A stretch of 64,000 bases of DNA from Mesorhizobium sp. B4-1-3 (GCF_006439355.1 NZ_VFTG01000003.1:1-64000), one strand, 5' to 3'. Positions 37,434 to 48,030 are shown, counted from the stretch's first letter. Translations and numbers: made by a program. The notes: generated by a model not told the origin, from the sequence alone.

Positions 37434-38993
37434 ATGGACACGACAGCCCAGCGCAAAATGGAGACGGAGCGGCCCGAGCCTTCAGGCCCGTCCCAAAGCG
37501 CCGCCCCTCGACTGACGCTCTCCGGCATTTCCAAAAGTTTCCCGGGCGTGCGCGCCCTGCACAATGTCAGCCTGTCGCTCTACTCCGGGCAGGTGACGGC
37601 GCTGATCGGCGAGAACGGCGCCGGCAAGTCGACGCTGGTCAAGATCATGACCGGCATCTACCAGCCCGATTCCGGCGAAATCGGCATCGACGGCCAGGCG
37701 ACGACGCTGCCCAGCGCGCACGCCGCCTTCGGCCACGGCATCACCGCCATCCATCAGGAAACCGTGCTGTTCGACGACCTCTCGGTCGCCGAAAACATCT
37801 TCCTCGGCCATGCGCCGCGCACCCGCTTCGGCACCATCGACTGGCGCACGATGCGCAGGAACGCGCGCGAGGTGCTGGAGACGATGCGCGCCGGCCATAT
37901 CGACGCCGACGCGCGGCTGAAGGACCTTGGCATCGCCAACAAGCATCTCGTCGCCGTCGCCCGAGCCATGTCGATCGATGCGCGCATCGTCATCATGGAC
38001 GAGCCGACCGCGGCACTGTCGATGAAGGAGATCGAGGAGCTTTTCCTGCTGATCGAATTCCTGAAGAGCGAAGGCAAGGCGGTGCTCTTCATCAGCCACA
38101 AGTTCGACGAGATCTACCGCATCGCCGACCGCTACACCGTCTTCCGCGACGGCGAGATGGTCGGCGAAGGCCTGCTCAAGGACACCGGCCAGAACGAGAT
38201 CGTGCGCATGATGGTCGGCCGCAACGTCGACCATATCTTCCCGCAGCGCGAGCCGAAGATCGGCGCGCCGGTGCTGTCGGTCTCCGGCCTGTCGCATCCG
38301 ACCGAATTCGACGACATCGGCTTCGAATTGCGCAAGGGCGAGATTCTCGGCTTCTACGGCTTGGTCGGCGCCGGTCGCAGCGAGGTGATGCAGGCGATCG
38401 CCGGAATCACCCGCATCGGTCGAGGCGCGATTTCGCTGGACGGCCGGACCATCGCGCCGAAATCGGCGGCGGATTCGATCGAAGCCGGCATCGTCTATGT
38501 GCCGGAAGAGCGTGGCAATCAGGGCGTGGTGATCGGCCTGCCGATCTTCCAGAACGTGTCGCTGCCATCGCTCAAGCGCACCTCGAAATCAGGCGTGCTG
38601 AGGCTGGCGGAAGAATTCTCGCTCGCCCGCTCCTATACCGAGCGGCTTGACCTGCGGGCCTCATCGCTCAGCCAGGACGTCGGCACGCTGTCCGGCGGCA
38701 ACCAGCAGAAGGTGGTCATCGCCAAGTGGCTGGCGACGACACCGAAGGTGATCATCCTCGATGAGCCGACCAAAGGCATCGACATCGGCTCCAAGGCCGC
38801 CGTGCATGGCTTCATGGCCGAGCTGGTCGCGCAGGGGCTTTCGGTGATCATGGTGTCGTCGGAACTGCCCGAGATCCTCGGCATGTCCGACCGCGTGGTG
38901 GTCATGCGCGAAGGCCGCGTCGCGGCCACCTACGACAACAAGGGCTTGGATGCCGAGACGCTGGTTCGGACGGCAGCGGGGATCGCGGCATGA
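37434..38993 (+). CDS. rhaT: Rhamnose ABC transporter ATP-binding protein RhaT
   Basis: A 519-residue sugar-type ATPase with two ABC cassettes. Cassette one has GENGAGKST and IVIMDEPTAALS. Cassette two has degenerate Walker A GLVGAGRSE and a full signature LSGGNQQKVVIAKWL with VIILDEPTKGIDIG. The asymmetry is normal for RbsA-type proteins. It energises rhamnose uptake, and in rhizobia is linked to RhaK activity. It ends in an ATGA overlap with rhaP. Confidence 0.93.
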   Translation: MDTTAQRKMETERPEPSGPSQSAAPRLTLSGISKSFPGVRALHNVSLSLYSGQVTALIGENGAGKSTLVKIMTGIYQPDSGEIGIDGQATTLPSAHAAFGHGITAIHQETVLFDDLSVAENIFLGHAPRTRFGTIDWRTMRRNAREVLETMRAGHIDADARLKDLGIANKHLVAVARAMSIDARIVIMDEPTAALSMKEIEELFLLIEFLKSEGKAVLFISHKFDEIYRIADRYTVFRDGEMVGEGLLKDTGQNEIVRMMVGRNVDHIFPQREPKIGAPVLSVSGLSHPTEFDDIGFELRKGEILGFYGLVGAGRSEVMQAIAGITRIGRGAISLDGRTIAPKSAADSIEAGIVYVPEERGNQGVVIGLPIFQNVSLPSLKRTSKSGVLRLAEEFSLARSYTERLDLRASSLSQDVGTLSGGNQQKVVIAKWLATTPKVIILDEPTKGIDIGSKAAVHGFMAELVAQGLSVIMVSSELPEILGMSDRVVVMREGRVAATYDNKGLDAETLVRTAAGIAA

Positions 38994-39967
38994 AGAACTT
39001 CCTCAAATACCGCGAGATCTGGCTGCTCGCCGGCATCGTCGTGCTGATCGGACTGATCTCGACGCGCTTCCCCGGCTTCGCCGATCCGGCGAATCTGCGG
39101 CAGGTGTTCAACGACACGTCGATCCTGATGATCCTGGCGCTGGGACAGATGGCGGTGATCCTGACGCGCTCGATCGATCTCTCGATGGCATCCAATCTCT
39201 GCTTCACCGGCATGGTGGTGGCGATGCTCAACGCCGCGCATCCGGCGATCCCGATTCCGGTTCTGATCGTCATCGCTCTTGCCGTCGGGCTGGTGCTGGG
39301 CGCCATCAACGGCTTTCTGGTGTGGCGGCTGAACATCCCCTCGATCGTGGTGACGCTCGGCACGCTCACCATCTATCGCGGCGCCACCTTCGTCGTTTCC
39401 GGCGGCGCCTGGGTCAATGCCGACCAGATGAGCCCGGACTTCATCAATTTCCAGCGCGCCGCCTTTCTCGGCATCCCGGTGCTGTCCTGGATCGCGATCA
39501 TCGTGATCGCGCTGTTCTTTCTGGTAATGACGCGGACCGCGATCGGCCGCTCGATCTACGCCATCGGCGTTAACCCGACCGCTTCGGTCTATGCCGGCAT
39601 CGATGTCGGCCGCACAAAATTCATCGTCTTTTGCATTTCCGGCATGATCGGCGGGCTCGCCGGCTATCTGTGGATCTCGCGCTATGTGATCGCCTCGGTC
39701 GAGGTCGCCAATGGCTATGAGCTCAACATCATCGCCGCCTGCGTCATCGGCGGTATCTCGATCGCCGGCGGCATCGGCTCCGTCGGCGGCGCGGTGCTGG
39801 GCGCGCTGTTCCTCGGCATCATCTCCAACGCCCTGCCGGTCATCAACATCTCCCCCTTCTGGCAGATGGCGATCTCGGGCAGCGCCATCATCCTGGCCGT
39901 GGTGCTCAACGCGCGCGGCGAGCGCCGGCAGGGCCGCATCATCCTGAGAAAGGCGGAAGCGGCATGA
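38990..39967 (+). CDS. rhaP: Rhamnose ABC transporter permease RhaP
   Basis: A 325-residue RbsC-type permease with many membrane helices. ILALGQMAVILTRSIDLSM and IPSIVVTLGTLTIYRG are the family loops. It overlaps rhaT and rhaQ by four bases on each side, so all three are translationally coupled. It pairs with RhaQ in the membrane channel. Confidence 0.92.
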   Translation: MKNFLKYREIWLLAGIVVLIGLISTRFPGFADPANLRQVFNDTSILMILALGQMAVILTRSIDLSMASNLCFTGMVVAMLNAAHPAIPIPVLIVIALAVGLVLGAINGFLVWRLNIPSIVVTLGTLTIYRGATFVVSGGAWVNADQMSPDFINFQRAAFLGIPVLSWIAIIVIALFFLVMTRTAIGRSIYAIGVNPTASVYAGIDVGRTKFIVFCISGMIGGLAGYLWISRYVIASVEVANGYELNIIAACVIGGISIAGGIGSVGGAVLGALFLGIISNALPVINISPFWQMAISGSAIILAVVLNARGERRQGRIILRKAEAA

Positions 39968-40965
39968 ACGACACCCCTGCCCCGCGCCACATCCCCGACC
40001 GGCTCGACAAGCCGCTTTCCTCGGCGATCTTCTCCTGGGAGGCGCTGCTGGTCGTCATCGCGGTCGTCATCTTCGCGGTGAACAGTTTTGCTTCGCCCTA
40101 TTTCCTCGATCCTTGGTCGCTGTCGGACCTGACCTTCAACTTCACCGAAAAAGGGCTGATCGCGCTTGCGATGGCGCTGCTGATCATTTCGGGCGAGATC
40201 GACCTGTCGGTCGCGGCGATCGTGGCTTTGGCCTCGACGATGATGGGCATGGCCGTGCAGGCCGGCGCCGGAACGCCGGTGCTGGTTGCGATCGGCGTCG
40301 TGGTCGGGCTTGGCTGCGGCGCTTTCAATGGGCTGCTCGTCACGCGGCTCGGTCTGCCGTCCATCGTCGTCACCATCGGCACGATGAGCCTATTCCGCGG
40401 CATCGCCTTCATCATTCTCGGCGATCAGGCCTACAAAGGCTATCCGGAGAGTTTCGCGTTCTTCGGCCAGGGTTATGTCTGGTGGGTTTTCTCGTTCGAG
40501 CTGGCGCTGTTCCTCGTCGCGGCTTTGATCTACTGGTTCGTGCTGCACCGTACGAGCTTCGGCCGCCAGGTCTTCGCCATCGGCAACAATCCGGTCGCCT
40601 GCCAGTTCTCCGGCGTGCGCGTCAATCGCATAAAATTCATCCTGTTCTGCCTGACCGGGCTGATGTCGGGCATCGCCTCGGTGCTGATCACCTCGCGGCT
40701 CGGCTCGACGCGGCCCTCGATCGCGCAGGGCTATGAGCTCGAAGCCATCACCATGGTCGTGCTTGGGGGTGTCTCGATCCTCGGCGGTGCGGGCAGCATC
40801 CTCGGCGTCGTGCTCGCCGCCTTCATCATGGGACTGGTGACCTTCGGCCTCGGTCTGCTCAACGTGCCCGGCATCGTCATGTCGATCTTCATCGGCCTGC
40901 TGCTGATCATCGTCATTGCGCTGCCGATCGTCTGGCGCCGGCTGCGCGAAGGACGCTTTGCCTGA
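39964..40965 (+). CDS. rhaQ: Rhamnose ABC transporter permease RhaQ
   Basis: A 333-residue second RbsC-type permease. [21 protein letters not shown] and [19 protein letters not shown] correspond to the RhaP loops. It starts in the rhaP ATGA overlap and shares its last base with the rhaU start. It acts with RhaP, RhaT and RhaS in L-rhamnose import. Confidence 0.92.
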   Translation: MNDTPAPRHIPDRLDKPLSSAIFSWEALLVVIAVVIFAVNSFASPYFLDPWSLSDLTFNFTEKGLIALAMALLIISGEIDLSVAAIVALASTMMGMAVQAGAGTPVLVAIGVVVGLGCGAFNGLLVTRLGLPSIVVTIGTMSLFRGIAFIILGDQAYKGYPESFAFFGQGYVWWVFSFELALFLVAALIYWFVLHRTSFGRQVFAIGNNPVACQFSGVRVNRIKFILFCLTGLMSGIASVLITSRLGSTRPSIAQGYELEAITMVVLGGVSILGGAGSILGVVLAAFIMGLVTFGLGLLNVPGIVMSIFIGLLLIIVIALPIVWRRLREGRFA

Positions 40966-41279
40966 TGGAGAAATACGCCTTCAAGATGAAGCTCAATCCC
41001 GGCGTGAAGGCCGAATACAAGCGCCGCCATGACGAGATCTGGCCGGAGTTGGTCGCGCTTCTGAGAGAGGCCGGCGTCTCCGACTATTCGATCCATCTCG
41101 ACGAGGAGACCAACATCCTGTTCGGCGTGCTGTGGCGAAGCAGCGATCACGGCATGGCCGACCTGCCCCAGCATCCGGTGATGCAGCGCTGGTGGGCGCA
41201 TATGGGCGACCTCATGGAGACCAAACCCGACAACGAGCCGGTGGCGGTGCCGCTGGAAACAATGTTCCATATGGCATGA
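40965..41279 (+). CDS. rhaU: L-rhamnose mutarotase RhaU
   Basis: A 104-residue dimeric alpha/beta-barrel protein of the RhaM/RhaU family. [33 protein letters not shown] is the conserved N-terminal half with the catalytic His, and [15 protein letters not shown] the C-terminal motif. It interconverts alpha and beta L-rhamnose. It overlaps both rhaQ (1 bp) and rhaK (4 bp). Confidence 0.94.
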   Translation: MEKYAFKMKLNPGVKAEYKRRHDEIWPELVALLREAGVSDYSIHLDEETNILFGVLWRSSDHGMADLPQHPVMQRWWAHMGDLMETKPDNEPVAVPLETMFHMA

Positions 41280-42634
41280 TCGTCGCCGTCATCGATATCG
41301 GCAAGACCAACGCCAAGGTGGCGCTGGTCGATCTCGCGACACTGAGCGAGATCGCGCTGCGCCGTATCGCCAACGCGCCGGTGCGGCAGGCGCCCTACCC
41401 GCATCACGACGTCGAGGCGCTATGGACGTTCATCCTCGACAGCCTCGCCGATCTCAACCGCGAACGACGCGTCGATGCGATCTCGATCACCACGCATGGC
41501 GCGACCGGCGCCTTGGTCGATGTCGCCGGCGAACTGGTGCTGCCGGTGCTCGATTACGAATTCGATGGACCCGACCTGCTTGCGGCCGACTACGATGCCG
41601 TGCGTCCGCCCTTCGCCGAAACCGGCACGCCGCGGCTGCCGATCGGCCTCAATCTCGGCTCGCAGTTCTTCTGGCAGCAGAAGCGTTTTCCGGAGGAATT
41701 CGCCAAGGCAGCCGCAATGCTGATGTACCCGCAATATTGGGCGCTGCGGCTGACCGGTATTGCCGCCAATGAAGTGACATCGCTCGGCTGCCACACCGAC
41801 CTGTGGAACCCCTGGATGTCCGATTACTCCTCGCTGGTCGACAGAATGGGTTGGCGCCGGTTGATGGCGCCGATGCGGCCGGCCAGGGACCGGCTTGGCC
41901 CAATCCTGCCGGAGCTGGCGCGGCGGACAGGGCTGGACCCGCAAACGCCGGTGTTCTGCGGCCTGCACGATTCCAACGCCTCGCTGCTGCCGCATCTGCT
42001 GTCCGATCGGCCGCCCTTCTCCGTCGTCTCGACCGGCACATGGGTGGTGTCGATGGCCGTCGGCGGCAGGAAGATGGAGCTCGACCCGGCGCGCGACACG
42101 CTGGTCAATGTCAACGCGCTCGGCGATCCGGTACCGTCGGCGCGCTTCATGGGGGGACGCGAATTTTCGCTGCTGACCGACGGCCAGCCGCAAGAATGGG
42201 GCGAGGCCGATGTCGCCACCGTACTGGCCCGCCAGGTCTTGCTGCTGCCTTCCACCCAACAGGGCTCCGGACCATTTCCGTATCGCGATGCACAATGGGT
42301 GAACGCTGGCGACCTAACCTCCGGCCAGCGCTTCGCCGTCCTCTCGTTCTATCTGGCGTTGATGGCTGCGACCTGCCTCGAGCTGATCGGCGGCAACGGG
42401 CCGACGACGGTCGAGGGACCGTTCGCGCGCAACCCGCTTTTCATCCGCATGCTGGCGGCAGCGACGGAGAGGCCGGTGGTTGCGTCGGAGACCTCGACGG
42501 GCACCAGCATCGGCGCCGCGCTGCTGGCGTTCGACGGCGCGGCCGTTGTGAGCAGAGGCGAGCACAGCAGACCGCCAGCCGATCCGGTCTGGGGCGACTA
42601 TGCAAGGGCGTGGCGGCTGGCTGTTCAGACGTGA
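41276..42634 (+). CDS. rhaK: Rhamnulose kinase RhaK (FGGY family)
   Basis: A 452-residue FGGY carbohydrate kinase. It starts with [16 protein letters not shown] (phosphate 1), has [26 protein letters not shown] (catalytic Asp region) and [13 protein letters not shown]. It phosphorylates L-rhamnulose; in R. leguminosarum it is also required for rhamnose uptake. ATG 41276 overlaps the rhaU stop; the longer open frame upstream lies inside rhaU. It closes the rhaRSTPQUK operon. Confidence 0.9.
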   Translation: MIVAVIDIGKTNAKVALVDLATLSEIALRRIANAPVRQAPYPHHDVEALWTFILDSLADLNRERRVDAISITTHGATGALVDVAGELVLPVLDYEFDGPDLLAADYDAVRPPFAETGTPRLPIGLNLGSQFFWQQKRFPEEFAKAAAMLMYPQYWALRLTGIAANEVTSLGCHTDLWNPWMSDYSSLVDRMGWRRLMAPMRPARDRLGPILPELARRTGLDPQTPVFCGLHDSNASLLPHLLSDRPPFSVVSTGTWVVSMAVGGRKMELDPARDTLVNVNALGDPVPSARFMGGREFSLLTDGQPQEWGEADVATVLARQVLLLPSTQQGSGPFPYRDAQWVNAGDLTSGQRFAVLSFYLALMAATCLELIGGNGPTTVEGPFARNPLFIRMLAAATERPVVASETSTGTSIGAALLAFDGAAVVSRGEHSRPPADPVWGDYARAWRLAVQT

Positions 42635-42669
42635 CCGATCACTAGTTGACAGATCGGCATCAGAGCCAT

Positions 42670-43926
42670 TCAGCGCGCCGTCTCGTACAGCAATCCTTTG
42701 GGATCGATCTGCGGCTTTCTGCCGGCGACGACGTCCGACAGGAACTGCCCCGATCCGCAGGCCATGGTCCAGCCAAGATGGCCGTGGCCGGTGTCGAGAT
42801 AGAGATTGCGGTATTTCGCCTGACCGAAGACAGGCACCGAACTCGGCATCATCGGCCGCAGACCTGCCCAGAGCACGGCCTTCTTCTCGTCGAAGGCTCC
42901 CGGGAAAAGATCCTTGCCGGTTTCCAGGATGGTCCTGAAATCGCTGGGCTTGAAGCTGCGGTCAAAGCCGGTGAATTCAGCCGTCGAGGACATGCGCAGG
43001 CGATTGCCGAGCCTCGAATAGCCGATCAGCCGGTCCTCGTCGGCGCCGCCCATGGTCGGCCCCTTGCTTTCGTCCTCCAAGGGAATCGTCGCTGTGTAAC
43101 CCTTCACCGGATAGACCGGCAGGTCGACGCCGTAGCGGCGGCCGAGCAGACCGCTCTCCGGCCCCATGGAAATGACGACGGCATCGCCGGTGACCGGCCC
43201 GGCCGAGGTCATCGCCGCGCGCACCCGATCGCCCTCGATGTCGAGGCCCTGGACCGTCGTGCCGAACAGGAATTTGACGCCGAGCTTCTCGGCGGCATAG
43301 GCGGCGAGATTGTCGGTGAACTGCTTGGAATCGCCGGTCTGGTCGATTGGCGAATAGATACCGCCCGCGATCTTTTCCTTCACGCCGGCAAGCCCTGGCT
43401 CCAGCTCGACCAGGCGTTCGCGGCCAACGATCTCGATCGGCAGGCCGTGCTCGCCGAGATAGCGATAATTGTCGGCGCCGGTGTCGAGGCTCTTTTGCGA
43501 CCGGAAGAAGTAGAGGATGCCCTTTTTGCGCTCGTCGTAATGGATGCCGGTTTCCTCCGACAGCTGATTGATGCACGCGCGGGAATGGAGCGCGAGCCTG
43601 AGCTTGATGGCGGTGTTGGCGCGCAGCCGGGTCACCGTGCATTCGCGCAGGAAGCGCAGGCTCCAGGCATAGAAATAGGGATCGAGCCGCAATCTGACCT
43701 TGATGCCGAGGTCATGGTTCCAGAGCGCGCGCAGGAAGGTCTTGAGCGCAGCGGGCGAGGCCCAGGCGGTGGCGTCGCCAGGCGACACCAGGCCGGCATT
43801 CGACTGGCTGGTGCTGCGCGCGGCCGCTTCATGGCGCTCGATCACCGTCACCTCGTGACCGTCCCTTGCCAAATAATAGGCGGCCGCCGTGCCAACCACG
43901 CCGGCGCCGAGAACCAGGACCTTCAT
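42670..43926 (-). CDS. dadA: D-amino acid dehydrogenase, DadA type
   Basis: A 418-residue FAD oxidoreductase. VLGAGVVGTAAAYYLARDG is the dinucleotide loop at the start, STSQSNAGLVSPGDATAW the flavin-contact region, and DTGHGHLGWTMACGSG the C-terminal FAD motif. It oxidises D-amino acids (D-alanine chiefly) to keto acids at the inner membrane face, passing electrons to quinones. No alanine racemase is adjacent, so it is a stand-alone gene convergent with rhaK. Confidence 0.9.
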   Translation of the reverse strand: MKVLVLGAGVVGTAAAYYLARDGHEVTVIERHEAAARSTSQSNAGLVSPGDATAWASPAALKTFLRALWNHDLGIKVRLRLDPYFYAWSLRFLRECTVTRLRANTAIKLRLALHSRACINQLSEETGIHYDERKKGILYFFRSQKSLDTGADNYRYLGEHGLPIEIVGRERLVELEPGLAGVKEKIAGGIYSPIDQTGDSKQFTDNLAAYAAEKLGVKFLFGTTVQGLDIEGDRVRAAMTSAGPVTGDAVVISMGPESGLLGRRYGVDLPVYPVKGYTATIPLEDESKGPTMGGADEDRLIGYSRLGNRLRMSSTAEFTGFDRSFKPSDFRTILETGKDLFPGAFDEKKAVLWAGLRPMMPSSVPVFGQAKYRNLYLDTGHGHLGWTMACGSGQFLSDVVAGRKPQIDPKGLLYETAR

Positions 43927-44015
43927 GCCATCCCCTCAGGATCCAACAGGGCATCGTGCTTGGACAACGCCCTCAACGATGCCATAGCGCGTCTCGGCAC
44001 GCCGGACGAGCCCTT

Positions 44016-44036
44016 GGCCCAACGAGTGGGCTTTTT
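44016..44036 (+). terminator. Orphan rho-independent terminator-like hairpin
   Basis: GCCCA and TGGGC pair around an ACGAG loop and are followed by five T residues on the plus strand. No plus-strand gene lies between the dadA start at 43926 and this site, and dadA and galE both read leftward. It may end a small RNA starting somewhere in 43930-44010. The stem is short, so this is tentative. Confidence 0.4.
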
Positions 44037-44044
44037 GTCTTGAC

Positions 44045-44088
44045 GCAATTCCGGACGAAAAACCGCTACACACTTTTCCTGGAATTGC
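44045..44088. repeat. Palindromic repeat, GCAATTCC-arm type
   Basis: GCAATTCC and GGAATTGC form the arms, with GGACGAAAAACCGCTACACA as part of the loop. It abuts the galE stop and may act as its terminator structure. Same loop family as the other palindromic repeats in this window. Confidence 0.7.
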
Positions 44089-45087
44089 TCAGTTTCGAAC
44101 GGAATTCTTGGTCGTCAGAATGCGCTCCCAGGCCAGCGCATCGTTGACGATCAGGTCGAGGTCGTCGCGTTGCGGCGTCCAGCCGAGTTCCATGCGCGCA
44201 AGCTCGGAATTGGCGACCACGGCGGCGGCGTCGCCCGGCCGGCGATCCCCCATGCGCACATCGAAATCATGGCCGAAGGCGCGGCGTACGCTGTCGATCA
44301 CCTCGAGCACGGAATAGCCATGGCTGTAGCCGCAATTGGCGACGAGGCTCTTTCCCCCGGCGCGCAGCCGCTGCAGCGCCAGCCGGTGCGCGGCGGCGAG
44401 ATCGCTGACATGGATATAATCGCGCATGCAGGTGCCGTCCGGTGTCGGATAATCGGTGCCGAAGACCTGCATGAAGGGGCGCTTGCCGAGCGCGGTCTCG
44501 CAGGCCACCTTGATCAGATGCGTGGCGCCGGGCGTCGACTGTCCGGTGCGGCCCTTGGGGTCGGCGCCGGCGACGTTGAAATAGCGCAGCGCCGTATAGC
44601 GGATGTCGTGCGCCAAGCCCGCGTCGCGCAGCATCCATTCACTCATCAGCTTGGAGAGGCCGTAAGGCGATTCCGGCGCAAGGCGGGCATCCTCGCGTAC
44701 CGGTTCCAGCCCCGCGCCGCCATAGACGGCGGCGGTGGAGGAGAAGATGAAATGCGGCACGCCTTCACGCACAGCGGTTTCGATCAGCGTGCGGGTCTTG
44801 CAGGTGTTGTTCTCATAATAGCCGAGCGGATCGGCGACCGATTCCGGCACCACGATCGAACCGGCGAAGTGGATGATGGCGTCGACATTGTTGTCGCGGA
44901 TGATCCGGCCGACCAGATCACGGTCGGCGACGTCGCCGAGGACGAGCTTCGCCTCGGGCGCCACCGCCCATTCGAAGCCGGTGGAGAGCCTGTCGAGCAC
45001 CACGACGGTCTCGCCGGCGTCGAGCAGCTCCCAGACCATGTGGCTGCCGATATAACCGGCACCGCCCGTCACCAAAACCGTCATCAT
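44089..45087 (-). CDS. galE: UDP-glucose 4-epimerase GalE/ExoB
   Basis: A 332-residue extended SDR. VTGGAGYIGSHMVWELL is the NAD loop, SSTAAVYGG and YGLSKLMSE hold the Ser and Tyr-Lys catalytic residues, and LRYFNVAGADP is specific for GalE-type epimerases. It interconverts UDP-glucose and UDP-galactose for exopolysaccharide and LPS. The doubled Met at the start leaves a one-codon uncertainty. It diverges from hemA. Confidence 0.9.
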   Translation of the reverse strand: MMTVLVTGGAGYIGSHMVWELLDAGETVVVLDRLSTGFEWAVAPEAKLVLGDVADRDLVGRIIRDNNVDAIIHFAGSIVVPESVADPLGYYENNTCKTRTLIETAVREGVPHFIFSSTAAVYGGAGLEPVREDARLAPESPYGLSKLMSEWMLRDAGLAHDIRYTALRYFNVAGADPKGRTGQSTPGATHLIKVACETALGKRPFMQVFGTDYPTPDGTCMRDYIHVSDLAAAHRLALQRLRAGGKSLVANCGYSHGYSVLEVIDSVRRAFGHDFDVRMGDRRPGDAAAVVANSELARMELGWTPQRDDLDLIVNDALAWERILTTKNSVRN

Positions 45088-45415
45088 CTACCTCGCTGAT
45101 CAAGATCTATCGGAAACTGTCTCAACAGCCACCGTGCTGGAAACCCCGCCGCAAGCCCGTTAATACGTATGTCGTTCGCCCAAACCGCTGTGCACTTTTG
45201 GGCGATATGCATTGGCCTCCCTATAATGTTAAGTCCGTAACAGTTGCTCCCGCCCGAGGCATCGTACTGAAACAAAACTGCTTCAAACAGCCGGGAATAG
45301 GCCACGATCCGGCGTCGTTAGGAACAGGGCAAGGGCGTGGCATTTTGACCGGTTGGGCGCGGTGGACGCGGCATGGGGCAGTGACTATGATCCACCGCAA
45401 AATTGGGAAGTCGAG
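45088..45415. promoter_or_regulatory. galE-hemA divergent intergenic region with palindromic repeat
   Basis: A 328-bp gap expected to hold both promoters. A palindromic repeat has arms CGCCCAAA (45177-45184) and TTTGGGCG (45197-45204) around a CCGCTGTGCACT loop, another member of the dispersed family. CCTATAATG near 45223 resembles a -10 box toward hemA, but no clear -35 is seen. No FNR-type TTGAT-N4-ATCAA box was found. Confidence 0.45.
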
Positions 45416-46693
45416 ATGAATTACCAGCGGTTCTTCGAAGATGCGATCGACCAGCTCCACGCCGAGCGTCGCTACCGCGTCTTCGCCGACCTCGAGCGCA
45501 TGGTGGGCAAGTTCCCGCGCGCCATCTGGCGTTCCAACGGCCGCGCCCAGGAAATCACTGTATGGTGCTCCAACGACTATCTCGGCATGGGCCAGAACGA
45601 GGATGTGATTGCCGCCTTCCAGGCAGCAGCCGGCAAGATGGGCTCGGGCGCCGGCGGCACCCGCAACATTTCCGGCACGTCCAACCCGCTGGTCGAGCTT
45701 GAGCATGAGCTCGCCGGCCTGCATGACAAGGAAGCAGCCCTTGTCTTCACCTCCGGCTTCGTCTCCAACGAAGCCTCGATCTCGACCATTGCCAGGCTTT
45801 TGCCCAACTGCCTGATCATCTCGGACGAGCTCAACCATGCCTCGATGATCGAAGGCGTGCGGCGTTCGGGCGCGGAGAAGAAGATCTTCCGCCACAACGA
45901 CGTCGCGCATCTGGAAAGCCTCTTGCAGGCGGCCGGCCGTGAGCGTGCCAAGCTGATCGTCTTCGAAAGCGTCTATTCGATGGATGGCGACATCGCGCCG
46001 ATCAAAGAGATCGTCGAGCTCGCCGAACGCTACAACGCCATGACCTATATCGATGAGGTCCATGCGGTGGGCATGTACGGGCCGCGCGGCGGCGGCATCA
46101 CCGAGCGCGAAGGCCTGGCCGACCGCATCGACATCATCCAGGGCACGCTGGCCAAGGCCTTCGGCACGCTGGGCGGCTACATCACCGGAACAAGCGCCGT
46201 AATCGACGCGGTACGCTCCTATGCGCCGGGCTTCATCTTCACCACCGCGCTGCCGCCGGCGATCGCCGCCGCCACCACCGTCTCCATCCGCCATCTCAAG
46301 CGCTCGCAGGCCGAGCGCGACGCGCAGCAGCGCCAGGCAGCCAGGACCAAGCAGGTTCTTGCCGCGGCCGGGCTGCCGGTGATGGAATCGGCAACCCATA
46401 TCGTGCCGGTGCTGGTCGGCGATCCTGAGCTCTGCAAGATGGCGAGCGACCGGCTGCTCGGCGTGCACGGCATCTACATCCAGCCGATCAACTACCCGAC
46501 GGTGCCGCGCGGCACCGAGCGGCTGCGCATCACGCCCACGCCGTTCCATTCGGACGCGCTGATCGCTGAATTGCAGGACGCGCTGGTCGAGACCTGGGAT
46601 GCGCTGGGCATTCCTTATGCCAGCTCCGGCCGCCCCGCCGTCGCCAAGACAGACCGGATCATTCCGCTGCTGGTGCCGAAGTCGGGCGGCTGA
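45416..46693 (+). CDS. hemA: 5-aminolevulinate synthase HemA
   Basis: A 425-residue alpha-oxoamine synthase. [14 protein letters not shown] and [13 protein letters not shown] match ALA synthase glycine and CoA contacts, [18 protein letters not shown] holds the cofactor Asp and His, and [12 protein letters not shown] the PLP lysine. It condenses glycine and succinyl-CoA, the first haem step in alphaproteobacteria. ATG 45416 ([15 protein letters not shown]) is the family start; the frame is open 21 codons upstream without conservation. Confidence 0.95.
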   Translation: MNYQRFFEDAIDQLHAERRYRVFADLERMVGKFPRAIWRSNGRAQEITVWCSNDYLGMGQNEDVIAAFQAAAGKMGSGAGGTRNISGTSNPLVELEHELAGLHDKEAALVFTSGFVSNEASISTIARLLPNCLIISDELNHASMIEGVRRSGAEKKIFRHNDVAHLESLLQAAGRERAKLIVFESVYSMDGDIAPIKEIVELAERYNAMTYIDEVHAVGMYGPRGGGITEREGLADRIDIIQGTLAKAFGTLGGYITGTSAVIDAVRSYAPGFIFTTALPPAIAAATTVSIRHLKRSQAERDAQQRQAARTKQVLAAAGLPVMESATHIVPVLVGDPELCKMASDRLLGVHGIYIQPINYPTVPRGTERLRITPTPFHSDALIAELQDALVETWDALGIPYASSGRPAVAKTDRIIPLLVPKSGG

Positions 46694-46762
46694 CGTTACG
46701 TCTGCCTAAGAACGTAGCGGCGGAAACGTTCGGAAACGAACACTTCCCGCCCGATTGCGGTC

Positions 46763-47929
46763 TCACACCGTCTTCATCCATTTCGCCAAACGATGCGCCG
46801 CTTCCTCGAGCTGATCGAGGCGGCGGTGGAAGCATAGTCTGAGGAAGGCTTCGCCGCCGGGACCGAAGGCGGTGCCGGGCGCGAGGCCGACATTGGCGTT
46901 GTCGACGATGTCGAAGGCGGCTTTTCGGGCATCGGTGAGGCCGTCGACCCTGAAGAACAGGTAGAATGCCCCCTGCGGCACGGTGAACCGCGCCTTGCCG
47001 GTTTCGCCGAGGATGCCGCAGACGAGGTCGCGGGCGGCATGCGCGCGCTCCACCTGTTCGGCGATGAAGCCGTCCCCCTCGTCGAGGGCGGCGACCGCGC
47101 CGCGCTGCATGAACTGCGCGACGCCGGAGGTCGAGTACTGGATCAGGTTCTCGAACACCTGCTGCAAGGCGGGATGGGTCTTGATCCAGCCGACGCGCCA
47201 GCCGGTCATCGCCCAGTTCTTGGAGAAGCTGTTGACGAAAAGGATGCGGTCCTCCGGCGTGGCGACGTCGAGGAAGGACGGCGCACGGCCATGGCCGTAG
47301 TGGAACAGCGAATAGATCTCGTCGGCGACGATCCACAGGCCCTTCTGGCGGGCGAGATCGAGGATCGCCTGGAGCGTCTCCTTGTCGGCCGTCCAGCCGG
47401 TCGGGTTGGACGGCGTGTTGATGAACAGCAGCTTCGTGCGCGGCGTGATCGCCGAAGCGATCTTGTCGACGTCGCAGGACCAGCCATTGCCGGATTGGTC
47501 GAGGGTGATCGGCACCGGCACGGCGCCCGCCACACCGGCGGCCGCGGCGAAGTTCGGCCAAGCGGGCGAGAGGTAGATCACCTCGTCGCCGCTGCCGGCG
47601 ATCGCGTCGATGGCCAGCTGGATGGCATGCATGCCGGATCCGGTCACGATGAACTCCTCCTCGGCGAAGGTCGCGCCGAAATGCCTGGCGTAGTAGCGGG
47701 CGAGCGCCTGCCTGAGCGCGGGAATGCCCTTCTGCCAGGTGTAGAACGTCTCGCCGTCGGCCAGCCCCTTGGCGGCGGCATCGCTGATGAAGGAAGGCGT
47801 CGGCAGGTCGCCCTCGCCGGCCCAGAGCGGGATCAGGCTTTCGCGCAGGCGGCCATGATTGATGACGGCGACGATGCCGCTTTCGGGCGCAGCGCGGGCT
47901 TCCGCGCGCAAGGTCTCGATGAGGGTCAT
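46763..47929 (-). CDS. Class I/II PLP aminotransferase
   Basis: A 388-residue fold-type I aminotransferase. NTPSNPTGW, DEIYSLFHYG and SFSKNWAMTGWRVGW (PLP lysine) are the class I motifs. MTLIETLRAEARAAPESGIVAVINHGR at the start resembles rhizobial aspartate/alanine-type aminotransferases. The exact amino acid is not clear; there is no pathway context. ATG 47929 is used because upstream in-frame sequence crosses the mscL gene and its terminator. Confidence 0.85.
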   Translation of the reverse strand: MTLIETLRAEARAAPESGIVAVINHGRLRESLIPLWAGEGDLPTPSFISDAAAKGLADGETFYTWQKGIPALRQALARYYARHFGATFAEEEFIVTGSGMHAIQLAIDAIAGSGDEVIYLSPAWPNFAAAAGVAGAVPVPITLDQSGNGWSCDVDKIASAITPRTKLLFINTPSNPTGWTADKETLQAILDLARQKGLWIVADEIYSLFHYGHGRAPSFLDVATPEDRILFVNSFSKNWAMTGWRVGWIKTHPALQQVFENLIQYSTSGVAQFMQRGAVAALDEGDGFIAEQVERAHAARDLVCGILGETGKARFTVPQGAFYLFFRVDGLTDARKAAFDIVDNANVGLAPGTAFGPGGEAFLRLCFHRRLDQLEEAAHRLAKWMKTV

Positions 47930-47979
47930 GGCAAAATCCGTATTCCTGTCGTGAGCGCTCTTATCAGATCGCCAAACGG

Positions 47980-48009
47980 AAAACCCCGGCCGCAGGCGGC
48001 CGGGGTTTT
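47980..48009. terminator. Rho-independent terminator of mscL
   Basis: A perfect 13-bp stem, AAAACCCCGGCCG with CGGCCGGGGTTTT, and a CAGG loop. The symmetrical A and T tails make it work in either direction. It lies 22 bp past the mscL stop on the minus strand, the natural reading. Confidence 0.85.
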
Positions 48010-48030
48010 GGTCCAGAGCACCCCTCTGCG

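Noticed and set aside
43866..44147. 93-codon frame between dadA and galE
   Set aside because: Runs through the terminator-like hairpin, a palindromic repeat and the galE end; Arg/Pro-rich without conservation signs.
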